Source of the DNA: an uncultured Eubacteriales bacterium
Lineage (GTDB): Bacteria > Bacillota > Clostridia > Christensenellales > CAG-917
Assembly: GCA_900549225.1 (NCBI GenBank)
Contig: URNP01000005.1
Coordinates: forward strand, 9,121-73,120
Direction of reading: 5' to 3'
Length of the DNA stretch: 64,000 nt
Shown here in pieces: positions 18,678 to 27,211 of this stretch. How positions within the stretch are numbered: the stretch's first letter is position 1; each line of letters starts with the position of its first letter. The notes below the pieces were generated by a model. That model did no database searches. It had not been told where the DNA came from and worked only from the letters and a program-made list of their open reading frames with translations. A program made the position numbers and the translations under genes.

Positions 18678-19580
18678 TCAGTCTACCGATTGCGTATCTT
18701 CTGCGATCTGCTCGGATTCTTTTTCCGCGTCTTCTAGCGCCTTTTCTTCGACGGATTCTTCGTCAGTTTGAGCGCTTTCGTCCGCTTGCTCGTTTTGAGC
18801 GTCGAAAGAAACGTTTTGCTCGAGTTCCACGTCAGAGCCTGCGATTTGCTCGAGGTGTTGTTGCTCTTCTTGAAGTTTCGCCTTCTTCTTTTCACGTACG
18901 ATTTGCAAAATCGCAAAGATTGCGCACAGAGCGATACCCACGAACAAGTATGCCGAGCCTACGCCGAGTTTCGGAGCGGCAAAGCCGAGAATGAGTGAGA
19001 ATGCAACGATAATCGAGAGCGGAAGCACCGCGAGTTTGATATTTTTCACGACGTACTTTCCGCCGAGCGAGCCGAAGAGGGCGTACACGACGCAAGTGAA
19101 AGCGGGCGTAATCCACGGCGTGTTCTGAATTGCCGTTTCGACGTTGCTCACCGCAAGAATAAGCACGAAGATCGCAATGATGACCGTCGTCACAAGCGTG
19201 CTCGTTGCAACCGAGAGGGTGGAAACCACTTCGTTCTCTTCCGTGCCGAGTTTCGTGCCGCAAATCTCTTGTGCCTTGACGACGCAAGGAATTTTGAGGT
19301 TTGAAAGATTGCCCGTGATAAACGCAAGGTATGCGCTGTTGATGCCGAGCATCGGAGAATAAATGACGGGTTCTGCGATTCCCGAAAGGAAGTTGATGAT
19401 GAAGGGGATGAGAACGGCGCTCGTGCCCATAACGCTCATATCGGGTTTCACACCGTAGTACAGACAAATCGTCGTCGGCACAGCGAAGAAAATAACAAGC
19501 GAGAGTGCCATCCAGATTTTTCCGATAATGTGTGATTTGAGGTTGTAATCCATCGTGACTTTGATTCTTTCTTTTGCCAT
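18678..19580 (-). CDS. conserved membrane protein paired with DUF5058 protein
   Basis: The protein has 300 residues from the ATG at 19580, which has AAGGAGG 8 bases upstream (a GTG nine bases earlier is possible). It has about eight hydrophobic helices in the first 220 residues, with a long conserved-looking loop PVIYSPMLGINSAYLAF. The last 75 residues are a very acidic, Gln/Glu/Ser-rich tail that is probably disordered and cytoplasmic. Its ribosome site overlaps the stop of the upstream membrane gene, so the two are coupled and probably form one complex. Function unknown; transport of a small molecule is plausible. Confidence 0.7.
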   Translation of the reverse strand: MAKERIKVTMDYNLKSHIIGKIWMALSLVIFFAVPTTICLYYGVKPDMSVMGTSAVLIPFIINFLSGIAEPVIYSPMLGINSAYLAFITGNLSNLKIPCVVKAQEICGTKLGTEENEVVSTLSVATSTLVTTVIIAIFVLILAVSNVETAIQNTPWITPAFTCVVYALFGSLGGKYVVKNIKLAVLPLSIIVAFSLILGFAAPKLGVGSAYLFVGIALCAIFAILQIVREKKKAKLQEEQQHLEQIAGSDVELEQNVSFDAQNEQADESAQTDEESVEEKALEDAEKESEQIAEDTQSVD

Positions 19581-19593
19581 AATCCACACCTCC

Positions 19594-20469
19594 TTACAGT
19601 ATCATCGCAAAGGCGTTCTTTGCCGCCTCTGTCGCTTGCTCCGTCGTATTAGACAAATCGGTGGAAAGCGCCCAGCCGTATTTGTTTGCGCAGAAACTGA
19701 TTATGCCGACCACAAACATTGCGATAAGCATGGAAAGCGGAGTGGAGAAACTGTCAAGCCATTTCCAATTTGCCTTGTTGATAAGCACGTCGCACACGTA
19801 CATACAACCCATTGCCACTAGCACGGCGATAAAGTTGTAGTAGCCGTCAACGAAAGTTACGTTCTTTGCGAGCGTTTCGAGGCTCATTGCGAGATAGCCG
19901 ATGACCATGCCGATAAACGACACTTGGAATACGAGGTCGCCGATATTGACTCCGCCTTTCTTGCCGCCACCCGACGTTTTCGCCATGAGTTTGCCGATTT
20001 TCGGCTGATACAGACGGTAGAAGAAGAGCACTTCGACGCCGCCCGAACAGATTGCGATGGTCATAATCATGGCCATCGTGGCAAAGTCTTGTGCGGAGAT
20101 TCCGTGTGCGATCATTGCGCGCATCGAGCCGTAAAGCCCCTCCGCAACGCCGTTTGCCATCTGCGTTTCGTATTGAAGCGAACCGACGACGGTGAGCCTG
20201 ATTGCGGGAAACGCAATTCCCAAAGTGCCTATGAGCGTGACCACTCCGAGTGCGATGCCGAGTCCGGGCAGGATAGAGAAAGTGGCCGAAGTCGTGATGA
20301 CTTTTTTGATTTTTGAGGACTCGATGCCAAGTTGTTTTGCTCTTTTGAAGGCAGAAATCATATAGTAAAGCGACAGCGCGACGATAAACGCCAACACTAT
20401 GCCGTACATTATGAACACCATCGGGTCGCGCAGGGAGAATTCTCTTGCGCCAAGTGTGGTTGCAAACAT
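19594..20469 (-). CDS. DUF5058-like membrane protein
   Basis: The 291-residue protein has about seven hydrophobic helices. The stretch around residues 48-95 (ITTSATFSILPGLGIALGVV, then IAFPAIRLTVVGS) fits my memory of the DUF5058 family of clostridial membrane proteins. An intervening basic loop, SGGGKKGG, lies near residue 185. The start has AAAGGAG upstream. It is the first gene of a two-gene operon with another membrane protein. The function of the family is not established, as far as I know. Confidence 0.65.
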   Translation of the reverse strand: MFATTLGAREFSLRDPMVFIMYGIVLAFIVALSLYYMISAFKRAKQLGIESSKIKKVITTSATFSILPGLGIALGVVTLIGTLGIAFPAIRLTVVGSLQYETQMANGVAEGLYGSMRAMIAHGISAQDFATMAMIMTIAICSGGVEVLFFYRLYQPKIGKLMAKTSGGGKKGGVNIGDLVFQVSFIGMVIGYLAMSLETLAKNVTFVDGYYNFIAVLVAMGCMYVCDVLINKANWKWLDSFSTPLSMLIAMFVVGIISFCANKYGWALSTDLSNTTEQATEAAKNAFAMIL

Positions 20470-20561
20470 AGGCGAACTCCTTTCTTTAATAAAGTTTTAA
20501 TAATTATGGATTCAGTATAAAACAGAAAACGCAGTTAGGCAATAATTTTTTTTCATATATG

Positions 20562-20590
20562 TTGCAACCTTTTTCGTTTGGTGCTAAAAT
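20562..20590 (+). promoter_or_regulatory. promoter of the folate operon
   Basis: TTGCAA at 20562-20567 and TAAAAT at 20585-20590 are 17 bp apart. The predicted transcript start is just before the riboswitch. Confidence 0.65.
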
Positions 20591-20605
20591 CAAGTCATCA
20601 TCTAT

Positions 20606-20693
20606 GGAAGTAGTAGAAATTGCGCGTTAAGTGCCGTACGAACGTGGGGTGTCGGCGGACGAAGAGCGTTGCTCGCGGTGCAATATTCACTCC
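20606..20693 (+). promoter_or_regulatory. tetrahydrofolate (THF) riboswitch, class I
   Basis: The segment matches the class I THF aptamer in order. It opens with GGAAGUAG, then has the invariant block GCGUUAAGUGCC, then GGGGUGUC, GGACGAAG and CGCGGUGCAAU, and closes with CACUCC. The ends pair (GGA/UCC), and the UUGC before the invariant block pairs with GCAA near the 3' end. Its place, between a promoter and folC in a four-gene folate operon, fits feedback control by reduced folates. The folC ribosome site (AAAGGGGG) lies about 45 bases after the aptamer, so control of translation is likely, but I could not work out the switching helix. Confidence 0.88.
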
Positions 20694-20748
20694 GGACTTC
20701 ACATATTACCGAAAGGTTTTTTGCGAGTGCTTCCAAAGGGGGTGCTTT

Positions 20749-22071
20749 TTGTTTTACGAAGAGGCATTGAACTATATCAAAAATATCGAAAGGTCGGGAT
20801 CGGATTACGGCATCGAAAGGATGCGTGAACTTCTCGATCTTCTCGGCGCACCCGACAAGCGTCTCAAATTCGTCCATATCGCAGGCACGAACGGGAAAGG
20901 CTCGGTGAGCGCGTATCTCACTTCCGTGCTTAAAGAGGCAGGGTACAATGTCGGCACTTACAATTCCCCCTCCGTTTTTCGCTACAACGAAAGATGGCTT
21001 ATAAACGGCACGCCGCTTTCTGACGACGACGTGGCAAAGTATCTCTCCATTGTCAGAGAGTGCGTTCAAAACGAGCAGACTTTGCGCGCCGCTTTAGGAC
21101 TCGATGCGTTCAATCCTACCGCGTTTGAGATAGAAACCGCCGTTGCAATGCTTGCTTTTTTCGACAAGGAATGCGACGTGTGCGTGCTTGAAACGGGACT
21201 CGGCGGAAGATGGGACGCAACCAACGCCATCGAGGACAAAGAACTTGCCGTCATCACGCCAATAGGACTTGACCACTGTGCGATTTTGGGCAACACGATA
21301 GAACAAATCGCAAGCGAAAAGGCGGCGATAACCAAAGACGTCGTCGTCACCTGCGAGCAACCGCCCGAGGTTATGCACGAGATAGAAAATCCGTTTTCGA
21401 TGAAAGACGGCAAGAAGGTATACCGCAAAGCGAAAGTCGAAGTTTGCGAACGCGCTGAATTTTTGAGAGGCGATATCGGCGGACAAGCGTTCTTATACGA
21501 TGGCAAAGAGTACGAAATATCAATGCTCGGCAAGCATCAACTCGTCAACGCGTCGATAGCGATTTGCGCCGTTGAGCAACTGAGAAAAAAGCACTTCGAT
21601 ATAAGCGAAAAAGCGCTTAAAGACGGACTTAAAAACACGGTGTGGAAAGCAAGACTTCAAGTCGTCAAAAACGCAAAAGAGGACTTTAATATATCCGTTG
21701 CACAAGATAAAGTGCTTGTTTTTGACGGTTCGCACAATCCGCAAGGCGCAACCACTCTTGCGGAAGCAATCAAAGATTTATTCAAAGACAGGAGAGTACA
21801 TCTCGTTTTGGGCATACTCAAAGACAAGGACGTAAAGGGCATTTGCGAGATTCTCGCACCGCTTGCAAACAGGATAACCTGCATCACGCCGCCCTCGCCC
21901 AGAGCAATGGACAAAGAAGAATTATCGTCGATTGCCAAGCCGCTTTGCAAAGGCGAGTGCTGTACGTCGGACGATATAAAAACGGCAGTGCAAAACGCAT
22001 TGAACGGCGATTGCGATATCGTGATTCTTTGCGGTTCGCTCACGCTTTTTTCGGGATTGAAAAACGAATAA
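20749..22071 (+). CDS. folC: dihydrofolate/folylpolyglutamate synthase
   Basis: The protein has 440 residues from the TTG at 20749, which lies 6 bases after AAAGGGGG. The frame is open further upstream, but that part is the riboswitch. FolC adds glutamate to dihydropteroate or reduced folates using ATP. The P-loop is [15 protein letters not shown] near residues 43-57; the Mur-ligase-like centre has [14 protein letters not shown], and the C-terminal domain has [11 protein letters not shown]. The length is normal. It is the first gene of the folC-folE-folP-folBK operon. A TTG start after a riboswitch would keep its translation rate low. Confidence 0.93.
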   Translation: MFYEEALNYIKNIERSGSDYGIERMRELLDLLGAPDKRLKFVHIAGTNGKGSVSAYLTSVLKEAGYNVGTYNSPSVFRYNERWLINGTPLSDDDVAKYLSIVRECVQNEQTLRAALGLDAFNPTAFEIETAVAMLAFFDKECDVCVLETGLGGRWDATNAIEDKELAVITPIGLDHCAILGNTIEQIASEKAAITKDVVVTCEQPPEVMHEIENPFSMKDGKKVYRKAKVEVCERAEFLRGDIGGQAFLYDGKEYEISMLGKHQLVNASIAICAVEQLRKKHFDISEKALKDGLKNTVWKARLQVVKNAKEDFNISVAQDKVLVFDGSHNPQGATTLAEAIKDLFKDRRVHLVLGILKDKDVKGICEILAPLANRITCITPPSPRAMDKEELSSIAKPLCKGECCTSDDIKTAVQNALNGDCDIVILCGSLTLFSGLKNE

Positions 22072-22088
22072 AACAACTATTAACGCTT

Positions 22089-22649
22089 ATGAAAAACACG
22101 GCTATAGATCATGAAGCAATCAAAAAAGCAGTCAACGACATTCTCGTCGCAATCGGAGAAAATCCCGAAAGGGAAGGGCTTTTGCAGACTCCCGACAGAG
22201 TCGCCCGTATGCTTGAGGAACTGACCGCAGGATACTGCGACGACGCAAAAACGCATCTTTGCAAAACTTTTGCCGAGAGCGGCAGTGAGGCGGTCATTGA
22301 AAGAGATATAGACTTTTCCTCCACTTGCGAGCATCATCTCATGCCGTTTTTCGGCAAGGTGCATATTGCCTACGTTCCCGACGGAAAGGTCGTCGGCTTG
22401 TCAAAACTTGCAAGAGTGGTCGAGGTGTACGCAAAGCGATTGCAACTTCAAGAAAGGCTCAATTCGCAGATTGCGGACGCAATTTTCGACGTGCTTCAAC
22501 CAAAAGGCGTGCTTGTCGTCGTCGAGGCTCATCACACGTGTATGAGCGCGCGCGGAGTAAAAAAGATAAGTGCAAAAACCGTCACTTTCGCAAAGAGAGG
22601 AGAAATCGACGATACCGTTGAAAGAATGTTGCTCGAGGGATTGAAATGA
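22089..22649 (+). CDS. folE: GTP cyclohydrolase I
   Basis: The 186-residue protein makes 7,8-dihydroneopterin triphosphate from GTP, the first folate step. Zinc ligands are seen in [12 protein letters not shown] (Cys, His) and in [10 protein letters not shown] (Cys); other conserved stretches are [17 protein letters not shown] and [10 protein letters not shown]. The length is that of the normal type IA enzyme. No strong ribosome site precedes the ATG, which lies 18 bases after the folC stop, so translation may depend on coupling. The frame is open further upstream inside folC but that is an overlap artefact. Confidence 0.95.
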   Translation: MKNTAIDHEAIKKAVNDILVAIGENPEREGLLQTPDRVARMLEELTAGYCDDAKTHLCKTFAESGSEAVIERDIDFSSTCEHHLMPFFGKVHIAYVPDGKVVGLSKLARVVEVYAKRLQLQERLNSQIADAIFDVLQPKGVLVVVEAHHTCMSARGVKKISAKTVTFAKRGEIDDTVERMLLEGLK

Positions 22650-23443
22650 GAGAAAAGAGAACCTACGATTTTCACGTCGGCAACCGAGTTTTTGAAAGCG
22701 GCACGCACGTTATGGCGATTCTCAATGCCACGCCCGACAGTTTTTATTCGGCAAGCAGACACCAAAACGACGCCGTCGAAACCGCAAAAAAGTTTTTGCA
22801 GCAGGGTGCGCAAATCGTCGATATCGGCGGTCAATCCACACGCCCCGGCGCGCAAAGCGTAAGCGCGCTTGAGGAAATGGCAAGAGTATTGCCCGTCGTT
22901 GAAAGCATAAAGAAGGAATGCCCCGACGCGCTCGTGAGCGTTGACACTTTCTATCCCGACGTTGCGTGGGCAGCGATAGACGCAGGCGCGGATATGATAA
23001 ACGACGTAAGTTGTCTTCGCTACAAAGCGCTTGCAAAGGTAGTGGCACAAAACGACGTTGCAATCTGTGTCATGCACGACAGGCGTAAATCGCAAATTTC
23101 CGACCTGTTTTTCGACAAGGAAACGGGGCTTATGAGAGCGGTCGATACGCTCTTGTCGCAAGGGCTTGACAAGCGCAGAATCATGCTCGACGGCGGCATC
23201 GGGTTCAACAAAACGAGCGACGAGGATTGGCAACTTTTGAGAGGGTACGACAGACTCATCGATATGTTTGAAGAGTATCCGTTTTTGCTTGGCACGTCGA
23301 GAAAATCTATGTTCGGCGGCACTCCGGAAACGAGACTTTCCGCAACTCTCGACTCGACGATGCTTGCCGTAAAACAAGGCGTTTTATTCGTCCGCGTCCA
23401 CGATATTAAAGAGAACGTTGCGGTTATAAATCTAACAAAATAA
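22646..23443 (+). CDS. folP: dihydropteroate synthase
   Basis: The protein has 265 residues and condenses dihydropterin pyrophosphate with p-aminobenzoate. Visible motifs are [11 protein letters not shown] (pterin/pABA loop 1), [12 protein letters not shown] (loop 2), [20 protein letters not shown] and LGTSRKS, in the normal order. The start overlaps the folE stop (ATGA). This is the target of sulfonamides; no obvious resistance insertion is seen after the loop-2 region. Confidence 0.94.
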   Translation: MREKRTYDFHVGNRVFESGTHVMAILNATPDSFYSASRHQNDAVETAKKFLQQGAQIVDIGGQSTRPGAQSVSALEEMARVLPVVESIKKECPDALVSVDTFYPDVAWAAIDAGADMINDVSCLRYKALAKVVAQNDVAICVMHDRRKSQISDLFFDKETGLMRAVDTLLSQGLDKRRIMLDGGIGFNKTSDEDWQLLRGYDRLIDMFEEYPFLLGTSRKSMFGGTPETRLSATLDSTMLAVKQGVLFVRVHDIKENVAVINLTK

Positions 23444-23453
23444 TCTTATTCCT

Positions 23454-24272
23454 ATGAACAAAATCATCATCAAAAACCTACAAATCAAAGCCACCCACGG
23501 TTGCAATCCGGATGAGAAAATCAACCCCCAAAGGTTCTTGTTTTCCGCAGAGATTTTTTACGATTTTTCTCAAGCGGCGAAATCCGACGATTTGACCAAA
23601 ACGATAAGTTACAGTGACGTAAAAAAGACTTTAACTACGTTTTGCGTCAACAACTGCTTTGATTTGATAGAAACTTTGGCAACGCGCGCTTGCGATGAAA
23701 TTCTGAAAAAATATCCCGCCCGAAAGGTGATTCTTTCCGTCAAAAAGCCCGACGCGCCGATGAGCGGAACGTTTGACTACGTTGCCGTCGAAGTCGAAAA
23801 AGAATGGCACGAAGTCTATCTTGCGCTCGGCTCGAATATGGGAGATAAAAACGCCTATCTCGATTTTGCGATTCAACGACTTGCAAGCGACGACAACATC
23901 AAGGAAGTCAAGGAAAGCGCAAGACGTATCACCAAGCCTTACGGCGGAGTTGCCACCGAAGAATTTGTCAACAGCGCCGTGCGTATAAAAACGCTTTATA
24001 CCCCCAAAGAACTTCTTTCCGTTATCTCTCAAATCGAGCGTGACGGCGCGCGTGTCCGCACCGAGCATTGGGGCAATCGCACCCTCGATATAGACGTGAT
24101 TTTTTACGACGATTGCGTGATTGAAGACAGCGACTTGTGCGTACCTCATATCGATATGCAAAATCGGGATTTCGTCCTCGATCCGCTTGCCGAACTTTGC
24201 CCGTACAAACTTCATCCCGTGCTCCGCAAGCGTGTTTGCGAACTTAAATCCGATCTCGAAAACCGAAAATAA
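23454..24272 (+). CDS. folBK: fused dihydroneopterin aldolase and HPPK
   Basis: The protein has 272 residues with two domains. Residues 1-117 are FolB-like (KATHGCNPDEKINPQRF and ISYSDV, followed by LIETLA). Residues 118-272 are FolK-like 6-hydroxymethyl-dihydropterin pyrophosphokinase, starting at YLALGSNMGDK, with RTLDIDVIFYDD and VPHIDMQNRDFVLDPL, which carry the Mg-ATP and substrate residues. It converts dihydroneopterin to the pyrophosphate used by FolP. It ends the operon. No folA or pabA/B gene is in the window. Confidence 0.92.
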   Translation: MNKIIIKNLQIKATHGCNPDEKINPQRFLFSAEIFYDFSQAAKSDDLTKTISYSDVKKTLTTFCVNNCFDLIETLATRACDEILKKYPARKVILSVKKPDAPMSGTFDYVAVEVEKEWHEVYLALGSNMGDKNAYLDFAIQRLASDDNIKEVKESARRITKPYGGVATEEFVNSAVRIKTLYTPKELLSVISQIERDGARVRTEHWGNRTLDIDVIFYDDCVIEDSDLCVPHIDMQNRDFVLDPLAELCPYKLHPVLRKRVCELKSDLENRK

Positions 24273-24285
24273 TTTTTCCGTTAAA

Positions 24286-24316
24286 CGCCGTTTTGCAACC
24301 GTACAAAACGGCGCTT
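24286..24316 (+). terminator. hairpin after the folate operon
   Basis: CGCCGTTTTG and CAAAACGGCG form a perfect 10-bp stem with an 8-base loop, but only three T residues follow, so termination may be partial. Confidence 0.6.
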
Positions 24317-24453
24317 TCATATCATCGAGCAAATTTTCGGCGATTGCTTTTATTGCGTAGAAAAACGTGTCGAAAATATAATATTGCAACTTTGCATATT
24401 GTATGATAAACTACACTCAACAGAGTTGCCACATTGCAACTTTCGGAAGAATT

Positions 24454-24948
24454 ATGAGAATAATCATCAAGCAAAAGTATTTCACCGTCGGCGCAAAGTT
24501 TGAAATTCAAGACAAAGATCGCCAAACCGTGTTCTTTGCCGAGAGACAGTGGGACAGAATTCTGGCCAACGTCGTTTTGTTTTCGCCCGATGGCGCTCCC
24601 GTTGCCCGTATGCAGGCCGCACTCAAAAAGTTATTTACGTCATGGTTTTCCATCACCGATTCGCGCGGCAACGAAGTTTGCTCCATCCACGAGAAACTTC
24701 CGTTTTTCTGCTTCCACCGTGCCGAAACCGCCAACGGCGCGCTTCATATCAAAATCAAAGCAGGACCTTTCCATATGAAAGCGCACGTTGTCACCGACTC
24801 CGGCAAAACTCTTGCCGTCAAGGCTCGCAAAAAACTTCTTTCCATCCGTGACACCTACGTCATCGACATAGACGAAACCGTCATAAATCCTGCTTACGGA
24901 GTGTTGGTGGGGTTGTGGTATGACCTTGTTTGCCACCCCTCCCGCTAA
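24454..24948 (+). CDS. LURP-one-related (DUF567-like) protein
   Basis: The protein has 164 residues from the ATG at 24454 with CGGAAGA upstream; an ATG at 24403 has no ribosome site. The pattern is that of the LURP-one/YxjI tubby-like beta-barrel family: it opens with IIIKQKYFTVGAKFEIQD, has repeated strand pairs with a basic hairpin (KARKKLLSI), and ends with a hydrophobic helix after YVIDID that would sit inside the barrel. Such proteins may bind membrane lipids, but no bacterial function is established. It stands alone between the folate operon and a repeat cluster. Confidence 0.75.
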   Translation: MRIIIKQKYFTVGAKFEIQDKDRQTVFFAERQWDRILANVVLFSPDGAPVARMQAALKKLFTSWFSITDSRGNEVCSIHEKLPFFCFHRAETANGALHIKIKAGPFHMKAHVVTDSGKTLAVKARKKLLSIRDTYVIDIDETVINPAYGVLVGLWYDLVCHPSR

Positions 24949-24973
24949 AACTGCGCCAAACAGCGCTTAACTG

Positions 24974-25046
24974 CGTCAGAGGCATCCGCCTGTCAACTCA
25001 TGTACTACTTGTGCATTAGGGTTGTCATTCGGGTGCCTCTTCCTTG
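24974..25046 (+). repeat. hairpin repeat family, copy A
   Basis: Copy A begins CGTCA and ends TTCCTTG. Outer arms GAGGCATCCG and CGGGTGCCTC pair; middle CAAC/GTTG; inner ATGTAC and GTGCAT flank the 5-base loop TACTT. It is one of five full copies in the window, all in the same orientation. Confidence 0.8.
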
Positions 25047-25097
25047 TTCATTTACGCTCAGTAAATTAGGATCGCCGTTCAGGCGGCTCTTTTTTGT
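25047..25097 (+). repeat. hairpin repeat family, extra right arm beside copy A
   Basis: TTTAC and GTAAA with loop GCTCA are followed by TTAGG and CAGGCGGCTC, which is the 3' half of the repeat. Its CAGGCGG is complementary to CCGCCTG in the left arm of copy A, so copy A could pair with either of two right arms. Confidence 0.6.
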
Positions 25098-25275
25098 TCT
25101 TTATCGATTTATTGCGTTTTAGTTATATTAACTTGGCGCTGTTTTAGTCCGACACTCATATAATTGCTTATAAAGTATCACTACTCGATAACAATATTTT
25201 CATTCATAACCATTTAAAATAATGCTTTTAATAATCCTACTTATAATTCTACGTTATTTACTCGTTTTTTCTATC

Positions 25276-25304
25276 TTGAAAACGCTTTTTTCATATGGTA
25301 TAAT
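25276..25304 (+). promoter_or_regulatory. promoter of the uridine-kinase-like gene
   Basis: TTGAAA at 25276-25281 and TATAAT at 25299-25304, 17 bp apart. A second TATAAT at 25347 has a poorer -35. Confidence 0.7.
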
Positions 25305-25421
25305 ACTTTAGCGTCACAATCGTTTCTTTTTGGCAATTTTGCCGAGTATAATGATGTGACCAAACAATTTCGCATTACGATTATGCCTTGAAACCTTCCG
25401 TTTCGGGCAAGAGAGGGGAAA

Positions 25422-27113
25422 ATGATAAAAGTCTATATTGATAACAACGAAAAGCAAGTGAAAGAAGGCACGAGAAACAACGAAAAGCAAGTGAAAGAAG
25501 GCACGAGAGTGCTCGATTTGCTTCCAAAAGAAGACAAGTGCAAATACGTCGTTTGCAAAATCGGCTCTCAAATCAAAGAACTCAATCGCAAACTTTCAGC
25601 CCGTGACGATTCAAAGTCCATTGAATTTTTGGGCATTGAAAATTCCGAGGCGGTGAAGGCGTACGAAACCACGTTGAGATATATCGTCGCAATGGCGTTT
25701 CACAATCTTTATCCGCAGGTACGCATACGTTTCGGCTACAATGCGTCGCGTTCGATTTTGTGCCAGATTCTCACCAAGGGCTTCAACGTATCCAAGGCAA
25801 CCGACGAGATTCGCGCGGAAGTTGACAGAATCATCGGCGAGAATATGCCAATCGAGCGCATCACTGTTTCCACGGCGGAAGCGAGAAAGATTTACGAGCA
25901 GATGGGAAGAGGGGACAAACTCGATATGCTTGCCTATCGTCCCGAGAGCGAAGTGAACATTTACAAGTGCGGCGATTATTACGACTATTTGCACGCATAT
26001 ATGACGCCGTCCACGGGTTGCATATTCAGTTACAACCTTATGCCGTACAGCCCAGGCATCATAATTCAGTATCCGCGCTCCGAACTCAATGCGGAGATTC
26101 CCGAATTCGTTGAAGAAAGCACCTACGGTCGTACGTTGCAAAGGGCGACGACTTGGGCAAGCAAGACGGGCACGCAGACGGTCGTGGATATCAACAAAAA
26201 AGTGGAGAGCGGCAACGTGCTCGACTTCGTGCAAATGTGCGAGGCTCGTCAAAACGGAATGCTCGCAAAACTCGGCGACAGAATAGAAAACGATATCGAA
26301 AATATCCGTCTTATCTGCATTGCAGGTCCGAGTTCGAGCGGAAAGACCACGTTCTGCAACAGGGTTCGCATCGAACTCGTATCGCGCGGCATAAATCCCG
26401 TTATGATTTCTATGGACGACTATTATCTCGAGCGCGAAAAAATCTGCAAGATGCAAGGCAAATCCGCAAACGAGGTTGACCTCGAACACGTCGATTGCCT
26501 CGATATCGAGCAATTCAACAAGGATCTTTTCGACCTCATCAACGGCGAAGAAGTCACGCTTCCGTGCTTCAATTTCGCAAAAGGCGTAAAGGAGAGAGGT
26601 CGCACAATCAGAGTTGACGAGCATAGTCCCATTATGATCGAGGGCATACACGCGCTCAACGAAAAACTTACTGCGTCCATTCCGAAGCACCAAAAATTCA
26701 AGATTTATATTGCGCCGCAACTTGCCGTCAACGTTGACGATCATTCTCCGCTCAGCACGACCGACTTGCGCCTCATACGCAGAATCGTCAGAGATATGCA
26801 GTTCAGAAATTACCCTGCAAAGAACACCATCGATATGTGGCAAAGCGTGCGCAGCGGCGAATTTAAGTGGATATATCCGTGGCAAGAAGGCGTTGATTTC
26901 GTGTTCAATTCCGCGCTTGCTTACGAACTTTGCGTGCTGAAAAAACTTGCTTTGCCTGCACTCAAAGAGATAAAAGACACTGATCCGCAATTTATCGTGG
27001 CAAACAGACTCATCAAATATCTCAAGTATTTCAAGACGATTGACGACGAGAGTCTGATTCCTTGCAACTCGCTGTTGAGAGAGTTCGTGGGCGGAAGTTG
27101 TTTCAACGTATAA
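25422..27113 (+). CDS. uridine-kinase-like protein with N-terminal TGS/tRNA-synthetase-like domain
   Basis: The protein has 563 residues. Residues 1-60 resemble a TGS domain, and about 60-260 resemble the second additional domain of threonyl-tRNA synthetase. Residues 290-500 are a uridine kinase/phosphoribulokinase-type P-loop kinase: IAGPSSSGKTTFCNR, then SMDDYYLERE and MIEGIHALN. This fused form is common in Clostridia and is usually annotated as uridine kinase, but its substrate has not been shown as far as I know. A perfect 33-bp tandem duplication adds 11 residues (NNEKQVKEGTR twice) inside the TGS domain. GAGAGGGG precedes the ATG. Confidence 0.85.
   Translation: MIKVYIDNNEKQVKEGTRNNEKQVKEGTRVLDLLPKEDKCKYVVCKIGSQIKELNRKLSARDDSKSIEFLGIENSEAVKAYETTLRYIVAMAFHNLYPQVRIRFGYNASRSILCQILTKGFNVSKATDEIRAEVDRIIGENMPIERITVSTAEARKIYEQMGRGDKLDMLAYRPESEVNIYKCGDYYDYLHAYMTPSTGCIFSYNLMPYSPGIIIQYPRSELNAEIPEFVEESTYGRTLQRATTWASKTGTQTVVDINKKVESGNVLDFVQMCEARQNGMLAKLGDRIENDIENIRLICIAGPSSSGKTTFCNRVRIELVSRGINPVMISMDDYYLEREKICKMQGKSANEVDLEHVDCLDIEQFNKDLFDLINGEEVTLPCFNFAKGVKERGRTIRVDEHSPIMIEGIHALNEKLTASIPKHQKFKIYIAPQLAVNVDDHSPLSTTDLRLIRRIVRDMQFRNYPAKNTIDMWQSVRSGEFKWIYPWQEGVDFVFNSALAYELCVLKKLALPALKEIKDTDPQFIVANRLIKYLKYFKTIDDESLIPCNSLLREFVGGSCFNV
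25443..25508 (+). repeat. perfect 33-bp tandem duplication in the kinase gene
   Basis: Units 25443-25475 and 25476-25508 are identical, including silent positions, and keep the frame. This indicates a very recent slippage event, or a copying error in the assembly. Confidence 0.95.
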
Positions 27114-27147
27114 GGCACTTTATACCACGCAAACGACACGATAAACG

Positions 27148-27179
27148 TTGCGTTTTGTCACTCATTTAGCAAAACGCAA
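27148..27179 (+). terminator. hairpin after the kinase gene
   Basis: TTGCGTTTTG and CAAAACGCAA form a perfect 10-bp stem around a 12-base loop. No T-run follows, so a terminator role is uncertain. Confidence 0.4.
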
Positions 27180-27211
27180 TATGTCTACAAAAGCAGATAA
27201 CAGAGAGAATT

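Larger units (their letters stand above)
24949..25275. other. intergenic stretch with repeat copies
   Basis: No gene is seen in about 470 bases between 24949 and 25421. The left part holds copy A of the hairpin repeat and an extra right arm. The part from about 25100 to 25275 is AT-rich with no structure that I can name, and a promoter follows. Confidence 0.6.
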
